Source: Leptasterias polaris (taxonomy: Eukaryota; Echinodermata; Asteroidea; Forcipulatida; Asteriidae). From it: DNA of 64,000 bases. A program made the translations under genes and the position numbers. The DNA lies in assembly GCA_037783415.1 (NCBI GenBank), contig JAZGTN010000059.1, positions 5,146,001 to 5,210,000 of the forward strand. Reading direction: 5' to 3'. This document shows, in pieces, positions 21,676 through 31,735 of the stretch; positions within the stretch are counted from its first letter, which is position 1, and each line of letters opens with the position of its first letter. The notes beneath the pieces are model-generated. The model was not told the origin of the DNA and searched no databases. It saw nothing but the letters and a program-made list of their open reading frames with translations.

Positions 21676-24440
21676 ATGATGATGAGTAGATGATGAGAGG
21701 ACGGAGTGGGAGACCCTGACGGGGGTCATGATGGAGGCAGCGAGAGAGGTGTGTGGTGAGATGGGAAACTCTGTTGGGAATCCCTGGACGATTGGACACG
21801 AAAGAGAATTGAGAGAAATGAAGGTGAACATCCAGGTGAAAGTAGGAGAGAGAGAGGCAGCTGTGGTGAGGTTGGAAGCTAGGAGAAGGTTGCGAAGAAG
21901 AGCAGGAGAAGGTAATGTGTTGGCGAGGAGTGAGGAGGAAGTAAGAGGTTCGAGGGCGAATGTGAAAGATGCACGTAGACAAGAGAAAGTGGTTATGAGG
22001 AGATTGGAGAGAGAATGGTGGGAAGAGCGGATGAAAGAATGCGCGGAGGCATGTGAAACAGGTAAGTTAGGAGTTATGTATAAGCTGCTGCGTAAGTTGG
22101 GAACGAGAGGGAGCAAGAATGGTCCAGCGAGAGGGAATGTCACGGTGAATGAGTTCAAAGAACATTTTGAAGGAGTATCGGCGGAGAGGTATGAGGTGGA
22201 ACCTGAAGTGATTGAGGCGGCAGTTGCAAGAGCGAGAGATTTGAGAAGGGTGGAGGAGGCTATTGCTGCGAATGAGATGCTTAATGAAGTGCCCGAGCGA
22301 GAGGAGATAGAAGAGGCGATGAAAGAAATGCATGAGGCAGCGCCTGGTGAGGATGGAGTGAGGATGGCGTATGTGAAGTTAGCGTGTGAGGAGGTTAAGA
22401 CCAGAGTGATTGAGATGGTACAAATGATGTTTGAAGTGAGTGCTGACAGGTGGGATGACTCGTTGAAAGTGGGAATTATGGTCCCGATGCACAAGAAGGG
22501 TGATTGGAATGACAGAAATAATTATAGGGGTGTATGCCTGCTTGCTATGGGGAGTAGAGTGTTAGCGCGTGTGATTGCGAAGCGTTTGAGCTGGTGGGCG
22601 GAGCATTTGGGTCTGATGGATGAGAACCAGTCTGGATTTAGAAGAGGAAGGTCGACAGCGGATGCAGCACAAATGATGGTGAGAATGAATGAAGATGTGA
22701 GTGATTATAGGAAACGCGTGAGGGTGCATGGTACTGTAATGAATGAGGACGAAATGCCTGTGGCGCGAATGCTTGATTTACGAAAGGCGTATCCGAGAGT
22801 GAGTAAACCTGCGTTATGGATGTTGCTTGAAAGATGTGGACTGGAGGGGCGGTGCCTGGAGACGATAAAAGATTTGCATGAAACGACTGAGTACAAGGTG
22901 AGAGGTAAGGAAGGCATGAGTGAACCGTGGGTGCCGGCGCGAGGACTGAGAGAGGGCTGTGCCACATCGCCGATCCTGTTTAATATCTTCCATCAGGCGG
23001 TGATGCGGCAAGCCGAGAATGAGAGAGGGAGGAATGCGGGGGTGACATGGAAGTGGATGCCGGGGGGCTCGTTTGCGGGGGTGAGAAATTGGGAAAGAGC
23101 GAACACGGAAGCGAAAGAAGTGAGAGTGAGTAGTGTATTATTTGCAGATGACACGACGATCGTGGGGGTGAAAGAGGAGCTGGAGGCTGGAGTAGATGCT
23201 GTGAAAGGAGTCATGAGCAGATGGGAAGAACAGAATAATGAGGATAAGGAAGAGGCGCTTGAGTTTGGGATGGAGGAAGCAGATAAGATCAGAGTGCTAG
23301 GGAGTTGGATCGGACCGGAGGAGGATGTAAGGCAGAAGTTGAAGAGAGCGAATGGAGCATGGTGGAGAGTGAGAGGTCAGTTGAAAGGGTCTCGTCTCCC
23401 TAGGAGGATACAGGCCAAAGTGATAGAGTTGTGTGTGGAAAGTGCTATGCTGTTTGATTGTCAAGTACGTACGTGGTTTAAAAGGGATGTGAAAAGATTG
23501 CAACAATGGGTTGATAAGTGTTACAGATATGTATGGAACAATAGAAGAGGCCAGCCGTTGAGGCGTATGGAAGAGAAGCATGTGAACATGGTTGATGTGC
23601 GAGCGTGTCTGGGTGTGAAGTCGGTTGCGTGGAAGATTGAGAAGAGAGGGTTAGAGAGAGTGGGCCATGTGATGCGGATGGAGAACAACAGGCCAGTGAA
23701 AGCAATGGTGTTAGGATGGTATGAGAAGTTGGAGAGCGTGAACAAGGTGCCTGGGAGGAAGAGGAAGACGGTGCTCTATTGGAAGAAGATGTTGAAAGAG
23801 GCGGCGATTGACTGGACGGATGTGGAGAGGTTGGCCAGTGACAAGAGGGGGTGGAAGAGTCTTGTGAATGAGAGAATGAATCATTTGGATAAATGGGAGA
23901 GGCAGAAGGGTCATGAGTACGCATGGGATGGTGAGGAGGAGAGACTTGATAGGAACGTTAGGAGGGGTGGGTTAGATTTAGTGTGTAGGTATGAGGGATG
24001 TGGGAAAGTTTGTAGGTCTAAGGGAGGACTGACCCTGCATCATAAGCGTATACATAGGGCAGCTGAGGGGAGGGTGGTATTTTCGTGTGGGTTTTGTGGG
24101 GTGGCCCTGCAGACGGCAGGCGCCAAAGTCAACCATGAGAGGAGTTGCACGGGGGGGGCGGTAGGGGGGGGAGATAGGAGTAGGAGGGAGTGCGGGAGGT
24201 GTGGGGTTTGGATGGATAGGGGTAACTACGCTAGGCATCTTAGGGGGTGTGGGAGGGGAGGGCTTGGGAGGGGAAGGGGAGTCGGAGCCGCGGGTGCGAG
24301 GGGGAAGGTGGCAGTGTGTGGTGGGTGTGGAAGGGAGCTTTCCTACGCCAATATGGCCCGTCACGAGCGGGCCTGCCGGGTGTGGGACCCGGGGGGGGAG
24401 CCAGACCCCTGATGGGGTGTCGGCTTGAATGGAATGAATG
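21676..24440 (+). mobile_element. 5'-truncated non-LTR retrotransposon (LINE)
   Basis: One long ORF encodes a LINE-type reverse transcriptase. The upstream end falls abruptly in the acidic tail of the preceding broken gene, and no endonuclease domain is present, so the copy is 5' truncated. The base composition of the coding strand (very purine- and G-rich) differs strongly from the AT-rich surroundings. A clear poly-A tail or target duplication was not found, so the 3' border is approximate. Confidence 0.75.
21692..24412 (+). CDS. Non-LTR retrotransposon ORF2: reverse transcriptase with four C-terminal zinc fingers (5' partial)
   Basis: The first ATG is 21728 (894 codons), but the frame is open upstream to about 21692 and reads TEWETLTGVMMEAA, so the true start is missing. 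Residues 1-200 are a basic/acidic linker. RT blocks follow: NNYRGVCLLAMGSRV (about 258), SGFRRGRSTADA, LDLRKAYPRV, GLREGCATSPILFNIF and the catalytic LFADDT (FADDT at 472-476). The thumb/connector contains GHVMRMENNRPVKAM. The C-terminus (753-883) holds four finger-like units: CRYEGCGKVC with HHKRIH, then CGFCGV, CGRCGV and CGGCGR, each with a following H and C. The frame is intact for 2.7 kb. The clade is uncertain; the finger array may bind nucleic acid. Confidence 0.85.
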   Translation, partial: DERTEWETLTGVMMEAAREVCGEMGNSVGNPWTIGHERELREMKVNIQVKVGEREAAVVRLEARRRLRRRAGEGNVLARSEEEVRGSRANVKDARRQEKVVMRRLEREWWEERMKECAEACETGKLGVMYKLLRKLGTRGSKNGPARGNVTVNEFKEHFEGVSAERYEVEPEVIEAAVARARDLRRVEEAIAANEMLNEVPEREEIEEAMKEMHEAAPGEDGVRMAYVKLACEEVKTRVIEMVQMMFEVSADRWDDSLKVGIMVPMHKKGDWNDRNNYRGVCLLAMGSRVLARVIAKRLSWWAEHLGLMDENQSGFRRGRSTADAAQMMVRMNEDVSDYRKRVRVHGTVMNEDEMPVARMLDLRKAYPRVSKPALWMLLERCGLEGRCLETIKDLHETTEYKVRGKEGMSEPWVPARGLREGCATSPILFNIFHQAVMRQAENERGRNAGVTWKWMPGGSFAGVRNWERANTEAKEVRVSSVLFADDTTIVGVKEELEAGVDAVKGVMSRWEEQNNEDKEEALEFGMEEADKIRVLGSWIGPEEDVRQKLKRANGAWWRVRGQLKGSRLPRRIQAKVIELCVESAMLFDCQVRTWFKRDVKRLQQWVDKCYRYVWNNRRGQPLRRMEEKHVNMVDVRACLGVKSVAWKIEKRGLERVGHVMRMENNRPVKAMVLGWYEKLESVNKVPGRKRKTVLYWKKMLKEAAIDWTDVERLASDKRGWKSLVNERMNHLDKWERQKGHEYAWDGEEERLDRNVRRGGLDLVCRYEGCGKVCRSKGGLTLHHKRIHRAAEGRVVFSCGFCGVALQTAGAKVNHERSCTGGAVGGGDRSRRECGRCGVWMDRGNYARHLRGCGRGGLGRGRGVGAAGARGKVAVCGGCGRELSYANMARHERACRVWDPGGEPDP

Positions 24441-24597
24441 GTCGATGGTGATTACATATAGGACGCGGCATGATACATGTACATGGAACTTTTCCTGTTA
24501 GACCATTACATGGACAAACAAATATTCTCCAACAGTCACTAAGTTCGGTATTTTCTTTGCCAGGCAATGCCTACCAACAGTCATATTTTAAAGGGAC
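24441..24597. other. Non-coding spacer or LINE 3' end
   Basis: No ORF of interest. It may contain the LINE 3' untranslated end, but no tail was identified. Confidence 0.3.
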
Positions 24598-25376
24598 ACG
24601 CTTCATTGGTATGGGCGATAAGGGCTATGAAAAGCAATTGCTATGAAATGAATTGAAATCAATAAGGTTGGAAAGTTGTTTTAAAAGTAGAACACAATGA
24701 TCCACACAGATATGCACCGAAATAGTGTGGGTTTTCCTTTTCCTTTTAAAACAACTGTCCAATCTTATTAATTTCAATTCATTTCATGACAACCGCTTCC
24801 TTTTACTTTTAAAACAACTGTCCAATCTTATTAATTTCAATTCATTTCATGACAACCGCTTCCTTTTACTTTTAAAACAACTGTCCAATCTTATTAATTT
24901 CAATTCATTTCATGACAACCGCTTCCTTTTACTTTTAAAACAACTGTCCAATCTTATTAATTTCAATTCATTTCATGACAACCGCTTCCTTTTACTTTTA
25001 AAACAACTGTCCAATCTTATTAATTTCAATTCATTTCATGACAACCGCTTCCTTTTACTTTTAAAACAACTGTCCAATCTTATTAATTTCAATTCATTTC
25101 ATGACAACCGCTTCCTTTTACTTTTAAAACAACTGTCCAATCTTATTAATTTCAATTCATTTCATGACAACCGCTTCCTTTTACTTTTAAAACAACTGTC
25201 CAATCTTATTAATTTCAATTCATTTCATGACAACCGCTTCCTTTTACTTTTAAAACAACTGTCCAATCTTATTAATTTCAATTCATTTCATGACAACCGC
25301 TTCCTTTTACTTTTAAAACAACTGTCCAATCTTATTAATTTCAATTCATTTCATGACAACCGCTTTTCAAAGCCTA
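24598..25376. mobile_element. Foldback MITE whose right arm is amplified
   Basis: The left arm, 24598-24695, contains 'ctatgaaaagc', 'gaaatgaattgaaat' and 'gttgttttaaaag'. The right arm is its complement and ends at 'gcttttcaaagcctatg' (25376). Between them the right-arm sequence is repeated ten times, so the element would otherwise be only about 200 bp. Confidence 0.7.
24741..25365. repeat. 63-bp minisatellite, about 10 near-identical copies
   Basis: The unit contains 'cttttaaaacaactgtcc', 'aatcttattaatttcaatt' and 'catttcatgacaaccgcttc'. Copies appear identical, implying recent expansion or homogenisation. Because 63 is divisible by three, one frame stays open for 220 codons; this is a by-product and not a gene. 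Confidence 0.95.
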
Positions 25377-26813
25377 TGTCAAATTAATTTGGGGATGTAC
25401 TCATTGTCTGTACAGGGATGTTTTGGTTCATTCCTGACTTTCGATGGTATTCAATCAAAACAGCCTTGAATTTGAACTTTTGACTGATGAAAAAATTCCT
25501 CCTTGGAATGTAAAGACCCATAGTTGTTGAAATCCAATGATGTCATGTTTCAAATTTTGCTCTGAAAAGTCTCATATGAACCAAAACATTCCCATTCAAA
25601 AATGTACAGATCCATTTTTCTCCTGAATGATGTCATTGGACATTTTGAATGTCAACACTTTAACATGAGATTAGAGACTTGTAATGTTTTCCCCACTAAC
25701 ATTAGGACTCTTTCTGTTTGAAAATGTGCACCACAAAAATGAATTCGACCTTGTAGCAGCTCACTCCTTAGCAAACCAACAGTTTAATATAACAAGGATA
25801 TTTATATTTTAACAGCGAGCGTGATACTCATTTGTTAAGCAAAACATTGTAATAAAACACTACTTCTACTGCTTCTTGAATCCTGAAGCTGTATACAAAG
25901 GACAATTGTGCGGGGAGGGTCCATGTACACGTGGCTGGAGTTAACACAAAGTGTTAATTCATTTGAAACAAACATCTGTGATATTCTACAAATAAACCAA
26001 AACAAACATCTGTGATATTCTACAAATAAACCAAAACAAAGTTATATTTAGATTTTTTAATACACAACTAATATTCTGTACAAAAAGAAAAGAATATGAC
26101 TTTAAATTATATTAATAAATTTGACAAAACTATAGTACTTTGTGATTGTGTGTTAGTTTGGGGATCAATTGAAATATAGAGTACTCAGTGTGACATTTAC
26201 TGGTACTTTTGTGCCCCCACTTCATCCTTAAATTGGTTTTGATTGGATCAAATAGTGCCCCCCAATGGTGATCCCAGCAATAAAATATGAGGACATTCTA
26301 TTGACTATGTCAACATAAATAACTTTGCCAAGTTTGATAAGACTTTGGCAACAAATATGTAATTTATGGGGGGAAAATGTATTTTTGACCAAAAAATGGC
26401 AAAAACTGACAAAAAAATCTTTAATGGCAATTATTTTTTTAAATTTCAATGAAATCATGTACAACTTGTTAAAATGAACATTTGTGACAAGTTTCTTGAA
26501 AATCTGTCATAAACTTTAGAAAATATGGAGGGATACATTTCTCCCCTCCATGTAAGTGCTCGAAACCCCGCCCCTAATAGGGTTAAAATTAATTAATGGA
26601 TTATCTCATTATTTAGGACTCCAATCAGCGGGAACTTTTTTGCTATGTATTAGACACACTAATATCAACCAATTCATAAAGGTTTTGTGTTATACCCCTG
26701 CGGAGAATACGAAACTTGATAATGGAAGAGATATTTGGACGATGCCCTATACATTGTAGTATAATTGTTTTAACTCACTCATCTGGAACCAATAGAACAA
26801 TCATGAGTTTCAT
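25377..26813. other. Non-coding, no gene seen
   Basis: AT-rich. 25940-26040 has a short direct duplication ('aaacatctgtgatattc' twice). 26480-26600 ('aaaatatggagggataca', 'ctaatagggttaaaat') resembles 28080-28200, a dispersed repeat pair. Confidence 0.4.
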
Positions 26814-27049
26814 TCTTACACACAAAACAATTGTCGTGTCAAGTGACTCATTTTCGGACAATTTTTGCAAGTCATACTAAAATTGACTCAATCATTGAAC
26901 CATACGCGTCTTACCAGACTCTTTAAAAAAACCAAAATGAGTCAAAAAGTGGATGACTCGCGCTGACAGTTCATTGTTGACTCACTAATCTTTGAAAATG
27001 AGTACCGTTTGCCTAAGTGACTCATTGGTGAGTCACTTTCCCGCGCCCC

Positions 27050-27130
27050 TGATGCAACTCACGGGAAACCCGTAGGCGCTTTGCGTTGTTGCAACGATCG
27101 TCCGCCATTTGCACATAACACAGCACTCGT
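27050..27130 (+). promoter_or_regulatory. Candidate promoter inside the CACTA-like element
   Basis: A CpG-rich patch ('gtaggcgctttgcg', 'aacgatcgtccgccatttg') follows the subterminal repeats. It includes a YY1-like CCGCCAT and precedes the exon series on the plus strand. No TATA box is evident. Confidence 0.3.
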
Positions 27131-27396
27131 CGTAGTACAGCACTCGGCAGTGGGAGCCAGCCTTTTCTTCATGCTTATGATAGGCCTACATTATAGAAAA
27201 TGATACAATTATGTTTTAATACGTAAATGGTGTATTCATTATTCAGCTGTTTCATTTCGAGCCAAAAGAGAACTCGTTAGCTGTAGTACTAGTACTACAT
27301 GTAAGTAGAGTACTGTGGTAGTGTAGTTTTATTTTTTAAAACTTTGTTTTTACCGCGGCGTTTTGACTAACGACAACGTTATTCGTTTAGTCCATT

Positions 27397-27424
27397 CATG
27401 GAGGTAGAAATTTCTACCTCCATG
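27397..27424. repeat. Perfect 28-bp palindrome
   Basis: The arms are catggaggtagaaa and tttctacctccatg, with no spacer. It lies in the presumed first intron of the gene remnant in the CACTA-like element. Confidence 0.9.
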
Positions 27425-27778
27425 GTCCATGCAGCAATAAAAATGCTCTGTGGTTAGCCTACGCCAAGCGCAATTTACCAGGAACATTTTTCTCGATCCA
27501 ATCGCCTAGCATTACAACAAGCATGTAAATGCACAGCCACAGTTATTGATTTAAACTATTTTGTCAATGTTGTCATTATGTTGTTCGTAATCGTATTCAT
27601 GACACATGCATGATCATAAGACATACATGTAGAGAGATGTACATGTATGAACATTGAACAGTTACAGTAGCTGTGTCTGACAAAATTAATACAGGCCTAG
27701 GTCGGGTCATTCATTGACGAGGCTATGGCCTTAACAAAAACATTAATGTGCCATTTCTGTTTTGTTATGTATTTACAG

Positions 27779-27933
27779 TATTAAGTGTACATCTGTGGTT
27801 GGTCTGTCCAGCTGGCCAGTGCCTTTCATGCTGCCGAGGAAAAACTTTCGTCCAGCTTTAGTGAAGGCATTGGGTGAAGAAAGAGTTCTTTTATATGCAG
27901 AGAAGCAGAATCTCTATGATGAAATGACACTTT
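27779..27933 (+). CDS. Exon A of an unrecognised gene remnant
   Basis: The exon is bounded by a good acceptor ('atgtatttacag') and a strong donor (ttt|gtaagt). One frame is open throughout and contains SSWPVPFMLP, NFRPALVKALG and LYAEKQNLYDEMTL. The WPVPF.LP motif recalls a family of multi-copy uncharacterised animal proteins; I have no firm name. It ends in phase 1, which matches exon C (28879) rather than the exon at 28369. Confidence 0.55.
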
Positions 27934-28368
27934 GTAAGTACATGTTGTATGCAATTGCGCATCTTTGCAAGATAGACTTGTTGCTTGCAGTCTCTTACCA
28001 GTTTTGCATGGCATGATTCTTGTGCTCCCTGGGGGGGATTTTGTTTGCTTCAACTTATACATGTAGAACGTGGTAAAATGAACATTTGTGGCTGTTGTGT
28101 GTTTAATGAAAATCACTTGAAAACTTAAGAAAATATGGAACGAACCACACCCCCCCTCCCTGTTAGGCCAAAAAGCCTGGTCCTGATAGGGTTGAGAGTG
28201 TACCTTGGACTACTGCTAAACAAAAAATTTATAATAATAGTAATTTGATAAAACATTAAAATCCTGAATTTAATTGCCATTTGTGCTTTTATGTTGCTTT
28301 TTCTGCGCCTTGAGTACTCATTGTTGTTATTATACTACATTTGTTTTACATTTCTATTTCCATTTTAG

Positions 28369-28459
28369 AATTCAATGAGCATAGGCCTATTGATCACTCT
28401 TGTTGCTTCCCCTGCTTTTTGGAGAAAAAATGGAGTTGAAAATCTGTCCTCGTATCAAG
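28369..28459 (+). other. Exon-like segment B, phase mismatch
   Basis: It has an acceptor 'ttccattttag' and donor 'caag|gtaaac'. A frame containing SMSIGLLITLVASPAFW is open, but splicing from exon A would create an immediate stop. It may be an alternative or non-functional exon. Confidence 0.3.
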
Positions 28460-28878
28460 GTAAACATTTAACATTGGCAATAATTATGACAAAATGCTAT
28501 TCCCTTTTCTTATCTATGGCAGTCTGTTTGTCCCTGATAGAGTTCTGTCCCTTAAAGCAAACATTTGTGTTTTCTTTTGAAACTGTTGTCAATTAAAACT
28601 TATCGAAGAGAGTCATCATTTGGAGATCTGCATTTTAGGAACAGAACCTCTTCAGTTGTGATTCTTGTTTTGTAGTTGTAGGAAGACACTCTTCACACTA
28701 CAGGCAGGGCTGGAATTTGGATTTTGAAAACCCAAAAGAACATTTAGTTCACTGACCTCATCAGGGCTACATCCAGTGTAAATTTCGAGCCCCACATTTG
28801 AGTTTTCGTCTCAATTGAAATGCCAAGTTATCTTCATCTACTTGACTCAAATAAAATTATATCTTTTTTCAACACCAG

Positions 28879-29144
28879 TGGCACATATCACCTACAATGG
28901 AGACACCTGAGTGAGCATCATAAATCAGGGGACAGAATTTTCAATATTTGCAGAAGGAAATCTTTTGTGCAAAACCACAGACTTCATTTCAGCAATTTGT
29001 CTGCTGATGTGTGTTCATTACGTTTTCAACTTGGCATACAGCAAAAAGGTTGTTAACACACTAACTATCATACAGAAAGTTATCCTGAAAATTCCAGATG
29101 AAACACCTACTCCTTCCTTCAAAAGTTGTCAGGATGTTGTATGA
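28879..29144 (+). pseudogene. Terminal exon C of the gene remnant, with in-frame TGA
   Basis: The acceptor is 'ttttttcaacaccag'. Joined in phase to exon A, it reads AHITYNGDT, then a TGA at 28908, then VSIINQGTEFSIFAEG, DFISAICLLMCVHYVFNLAYSKK and LTIIQKVILKI, with a stop at 29142. The long hydrophobic and conserved-looking stretch is typical of the C-terminus of the same uncharacterised family as exon A (inference). The TGA breaks the frame, so this copy is probably a pseudogene unless the stop is a sequence error or is bypassed by splicing. Confidence 0.55.
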
Positions 29145-30314
29145 CATAAATGCTGTAGTTACTGTGAATGCAAAAGTGAAATACGATTTTCGAACTAATG
29201 TCTTGATAAGTTTGTCTGAGATCTTGCCAGAATGTTTGTAAAGTTGCTACATGTCCTGAGGCAGTACATAATAATATTGGCAGCCACAGGCTTTAAGTTG
29301 GGTTGAGCACCTTCAGGTTGAGTTTAATATGCTCCACGTTTCTCCTTAGAAAAGCTACTTGTTAAAGTGTTTGCTCAGAGTTCAAGTTGTTAAAGTTTTG
29401 GATTTTGACAGATTAGAATAGTCACAATTTATGACATCAGGCTAGGTTTACATTCACACTGGCACCACTGATTGTACAGAGTGGTTTACAAAAAAGGAAA
29501 CTCACTTTTCACAGCAATTTTCACCATATTTCAAAAATTCAAATTAATGCACAGGCCTCAAAAAATGTTGCTCTTTAAATTTATGTGACGAAAAAATTAT
29601 TGTATTTGCATATTATTATTGTCTCTGAGATATGGTAGTTTACAAATTTCATGCGGCAAACCTGCTTGTCCACGAATGACGTTATTATGAGCTCCTGAGC
29701 TAGATTCGAAGAAAAAAAAATGCTGTTTATTGTTTATGTTTTGGTTAAATGTTTTTGAAGATCAATGTTTTATTATCATAAAGATTTGTTTTGGACATGT
29801 GCCCGAAAAGTAGGTGGAAATTATTTTAGAAGAATTATGTGTTTCAGTTTTTAGAACCACCCTTTAGGGTTTCAAATCAAAGTCCAGAGCTCATTCAAGT
29901 GATAGAATAAAGCCATCCAAATTGAAGTTTTACATGTACTTGTAAACAATAATTATGTTAACCCAGTGTGATAACAGATTGATGAATCGAGGAAAGGTGT
30001 TTGTCTGTATTCATCCTATTTTGCATGTCACATTTTCAATAAGTTTTATTGATTTTTGTTTTTTTATTCTTTTTAGAACCCTGCTCAGTTTTATTTATAT
30101 CTAGCTTTTAGGCATAATCCAAATGTTGTTAATGTTTTTGTGTATATGCAAATATTTGTTTGTGTAAATTAAATTATTTATTTATTTTCATGCAATCTTT
30201 TGATGATGTATTGTAACTTTTAATGTAAACAATAGTATTTTGTAGTCCTTGGACTTTTTGTTTGGAAATATTTTCAAATAAACCAGAATTTAATTGGATG
30301 TAATTTAAATGAAT
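29145..30314 (+). other. 3' UTR-like stretch with polyadenylation signal
   Basis: No further exon is seen. An AATAAA at about 30276 ('ttcaaataaaccag') lies just before the right subterminal repeats and could serve the gene remnant. Confidence 0.35.
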
Positions 30315-30570
30315 TGTATGACTCACTTGTAAACATGTGGTATGTCTCCAATGAGTAACAAGACTCGTTTAAACAAGCAATAAAGTGACTCAGTTAAACG
30401 AAGCAAAGTGAGTCAACTTACTCACATGTTATTCTAGTCCGAGTCATGTGACACATCTTCACTGAGTCAAATGACTCATTAAATCCTAAGAGTGTGTCTA
30501 TCACCACACGGACAAGTAAGTGACTCACGTAAATGAGTCTTTTGACTCGACATTTATTTTGTGTGTAGTG

Positions 30571-31735
30571 TAACTTTGCACTATGAGCATGTCTGTTGCA
30601 ATGTTGCCTGGTTGTAAGTCAAAGTTTTTTGTCAGTTTTAAAAACTAAACAACTACTCTGACTTAGGCTCTTTAAAATCCAGGGGGTAATGTTTTGCATA
30701 GCATTTTTGTAATTCCCCAAACTTAATACTTCCTTAAAAATACTTCCTTAAAAATGTGGTTTAGAAACACAAAAGATGACAGCGAGTCACTGTTTACTGC
30801 TCTCACTTAGTAAACAACCCAATACTTTTAGGTTGAAGCTTCATAATAACATTTTAACATTCACCCTGTGTAGAGTTTTGTAAAGTAACAACATTTTGCA
30901 AGAACTTTGGAAATAACTAGATGGACAGCGGTCAGAAAAGGTTTGTGTGTTTAAGTTTTGAAATTCATAACATTAGGTTCAAGCTCCTTCAATAACAGTT
31001 TCTACGATAATCTGATTCATGGCCCCTTTGTTCCGACTCCAGAGGACCAAATAAGCCGAGCACATTAAAGCGTTTCACAAATGCTCCTCAAAACCGTCTG
31101 GCAAAGCTTTGAAACGTTTCTACTTATTAGGGGTTTTGGTCTGGTAGCCGAAACGCCTATTGTAATCGTACAGATTTTTTTGGTTTTTATTATTATACTT
31201 CTTTACGACCATTTATCCATAGAATTTACACGTGAAACTTGTGATCGCTTGATCTCAGGAACTAGTCTTAAAAGACACAAACAATACATCAAATGAAAGC
31301 ATGTGCTCCAACTTAGATCAGCAAATGTTTTGAGCGTTTTTGTTTCTTTCTTGACGATATTACCGATTTAAAAATGTATTTTTCAAACAATTGCATGATT
31401 GCCTGTGTGTGATCGCGCGTAATATATAACAAAGTTATTTCTTACTTTTACACAAAGAAGCCTTTAAAAAAATAGTATTGGCAAAATGTTTGCTTAGATT
31501 ATTTTTACTATAATATTTGAAAACTAGTCTGGCAAAAACATGAAACTGGGCAACGTCACATGTCCATATGCACACCTAATCTGAACTGTAAAGTGCCATT
31601 TGTAAACACTGACCATTCTCTGATAATTTCTCCCAAAGCACTTCCATTAAATAATCTAAGTTTCCCCTTGGATAAATGTCTGTATCTGCATGTACTGCCA
31701 CTTTTTCAATCTTTGTTATGTTACCAAAAGCAATA
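30571..31735. other. Non-coding, no gene seen
   Basis: AT-rich. At 31125-31170 there is a hairpin-like 'aggggttttggtc' and 'gccgaaacgcct', similar in style to 14109-14145 ('aggtgttcgggc', 'gcccagaacacct'). Both may be ends of one short dispersed element. Confidence 0.35.

Larger units (their letters stand above)
26814..30570. mobile_element. Candidate CACTA/EnSpm-like element carrying a gene remnant
   Basis: The right end, read inward, is CACTACACACAAAA then 'tgtcgagtcaaaagactca'. The left end carries 'acacacaaaacaa' then 'tgtcgtgtcaagtgactca', an imperfect TIR. Both flanks are packed with TGA(C/G)TCA words: about 8 in 26840-27045 and about 12 in 30315-30560, in both orientations. A CACTA-type end plus many short subterminal repeats is the pattern known for EnSpm elements. 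The left terminal CACTA is not intact and no 3-bp target duplication was found. The interior holds a spliced gene remnant rather than a visible transposase. Confidence 0.5.

Noticed and set aside
21571..24364. Long minus-strand ORFs opposite the LINE ORF (up to 307 codons)
   Set aside because: They are antisense to an obvious RT ORF and owe their length to its purine-rich composition.
24741..25365. CRISPR-like array
   Set aside because: Units are contiguous tandem copies without variable spacers, in a eukaryotic context.
24725..25387. 220-codon ORF with perfect 21-residue repeats
   Set aside because: It is the translation of a 63-bp minisatellite; the frame stays open only because the unit is a multiple of three.
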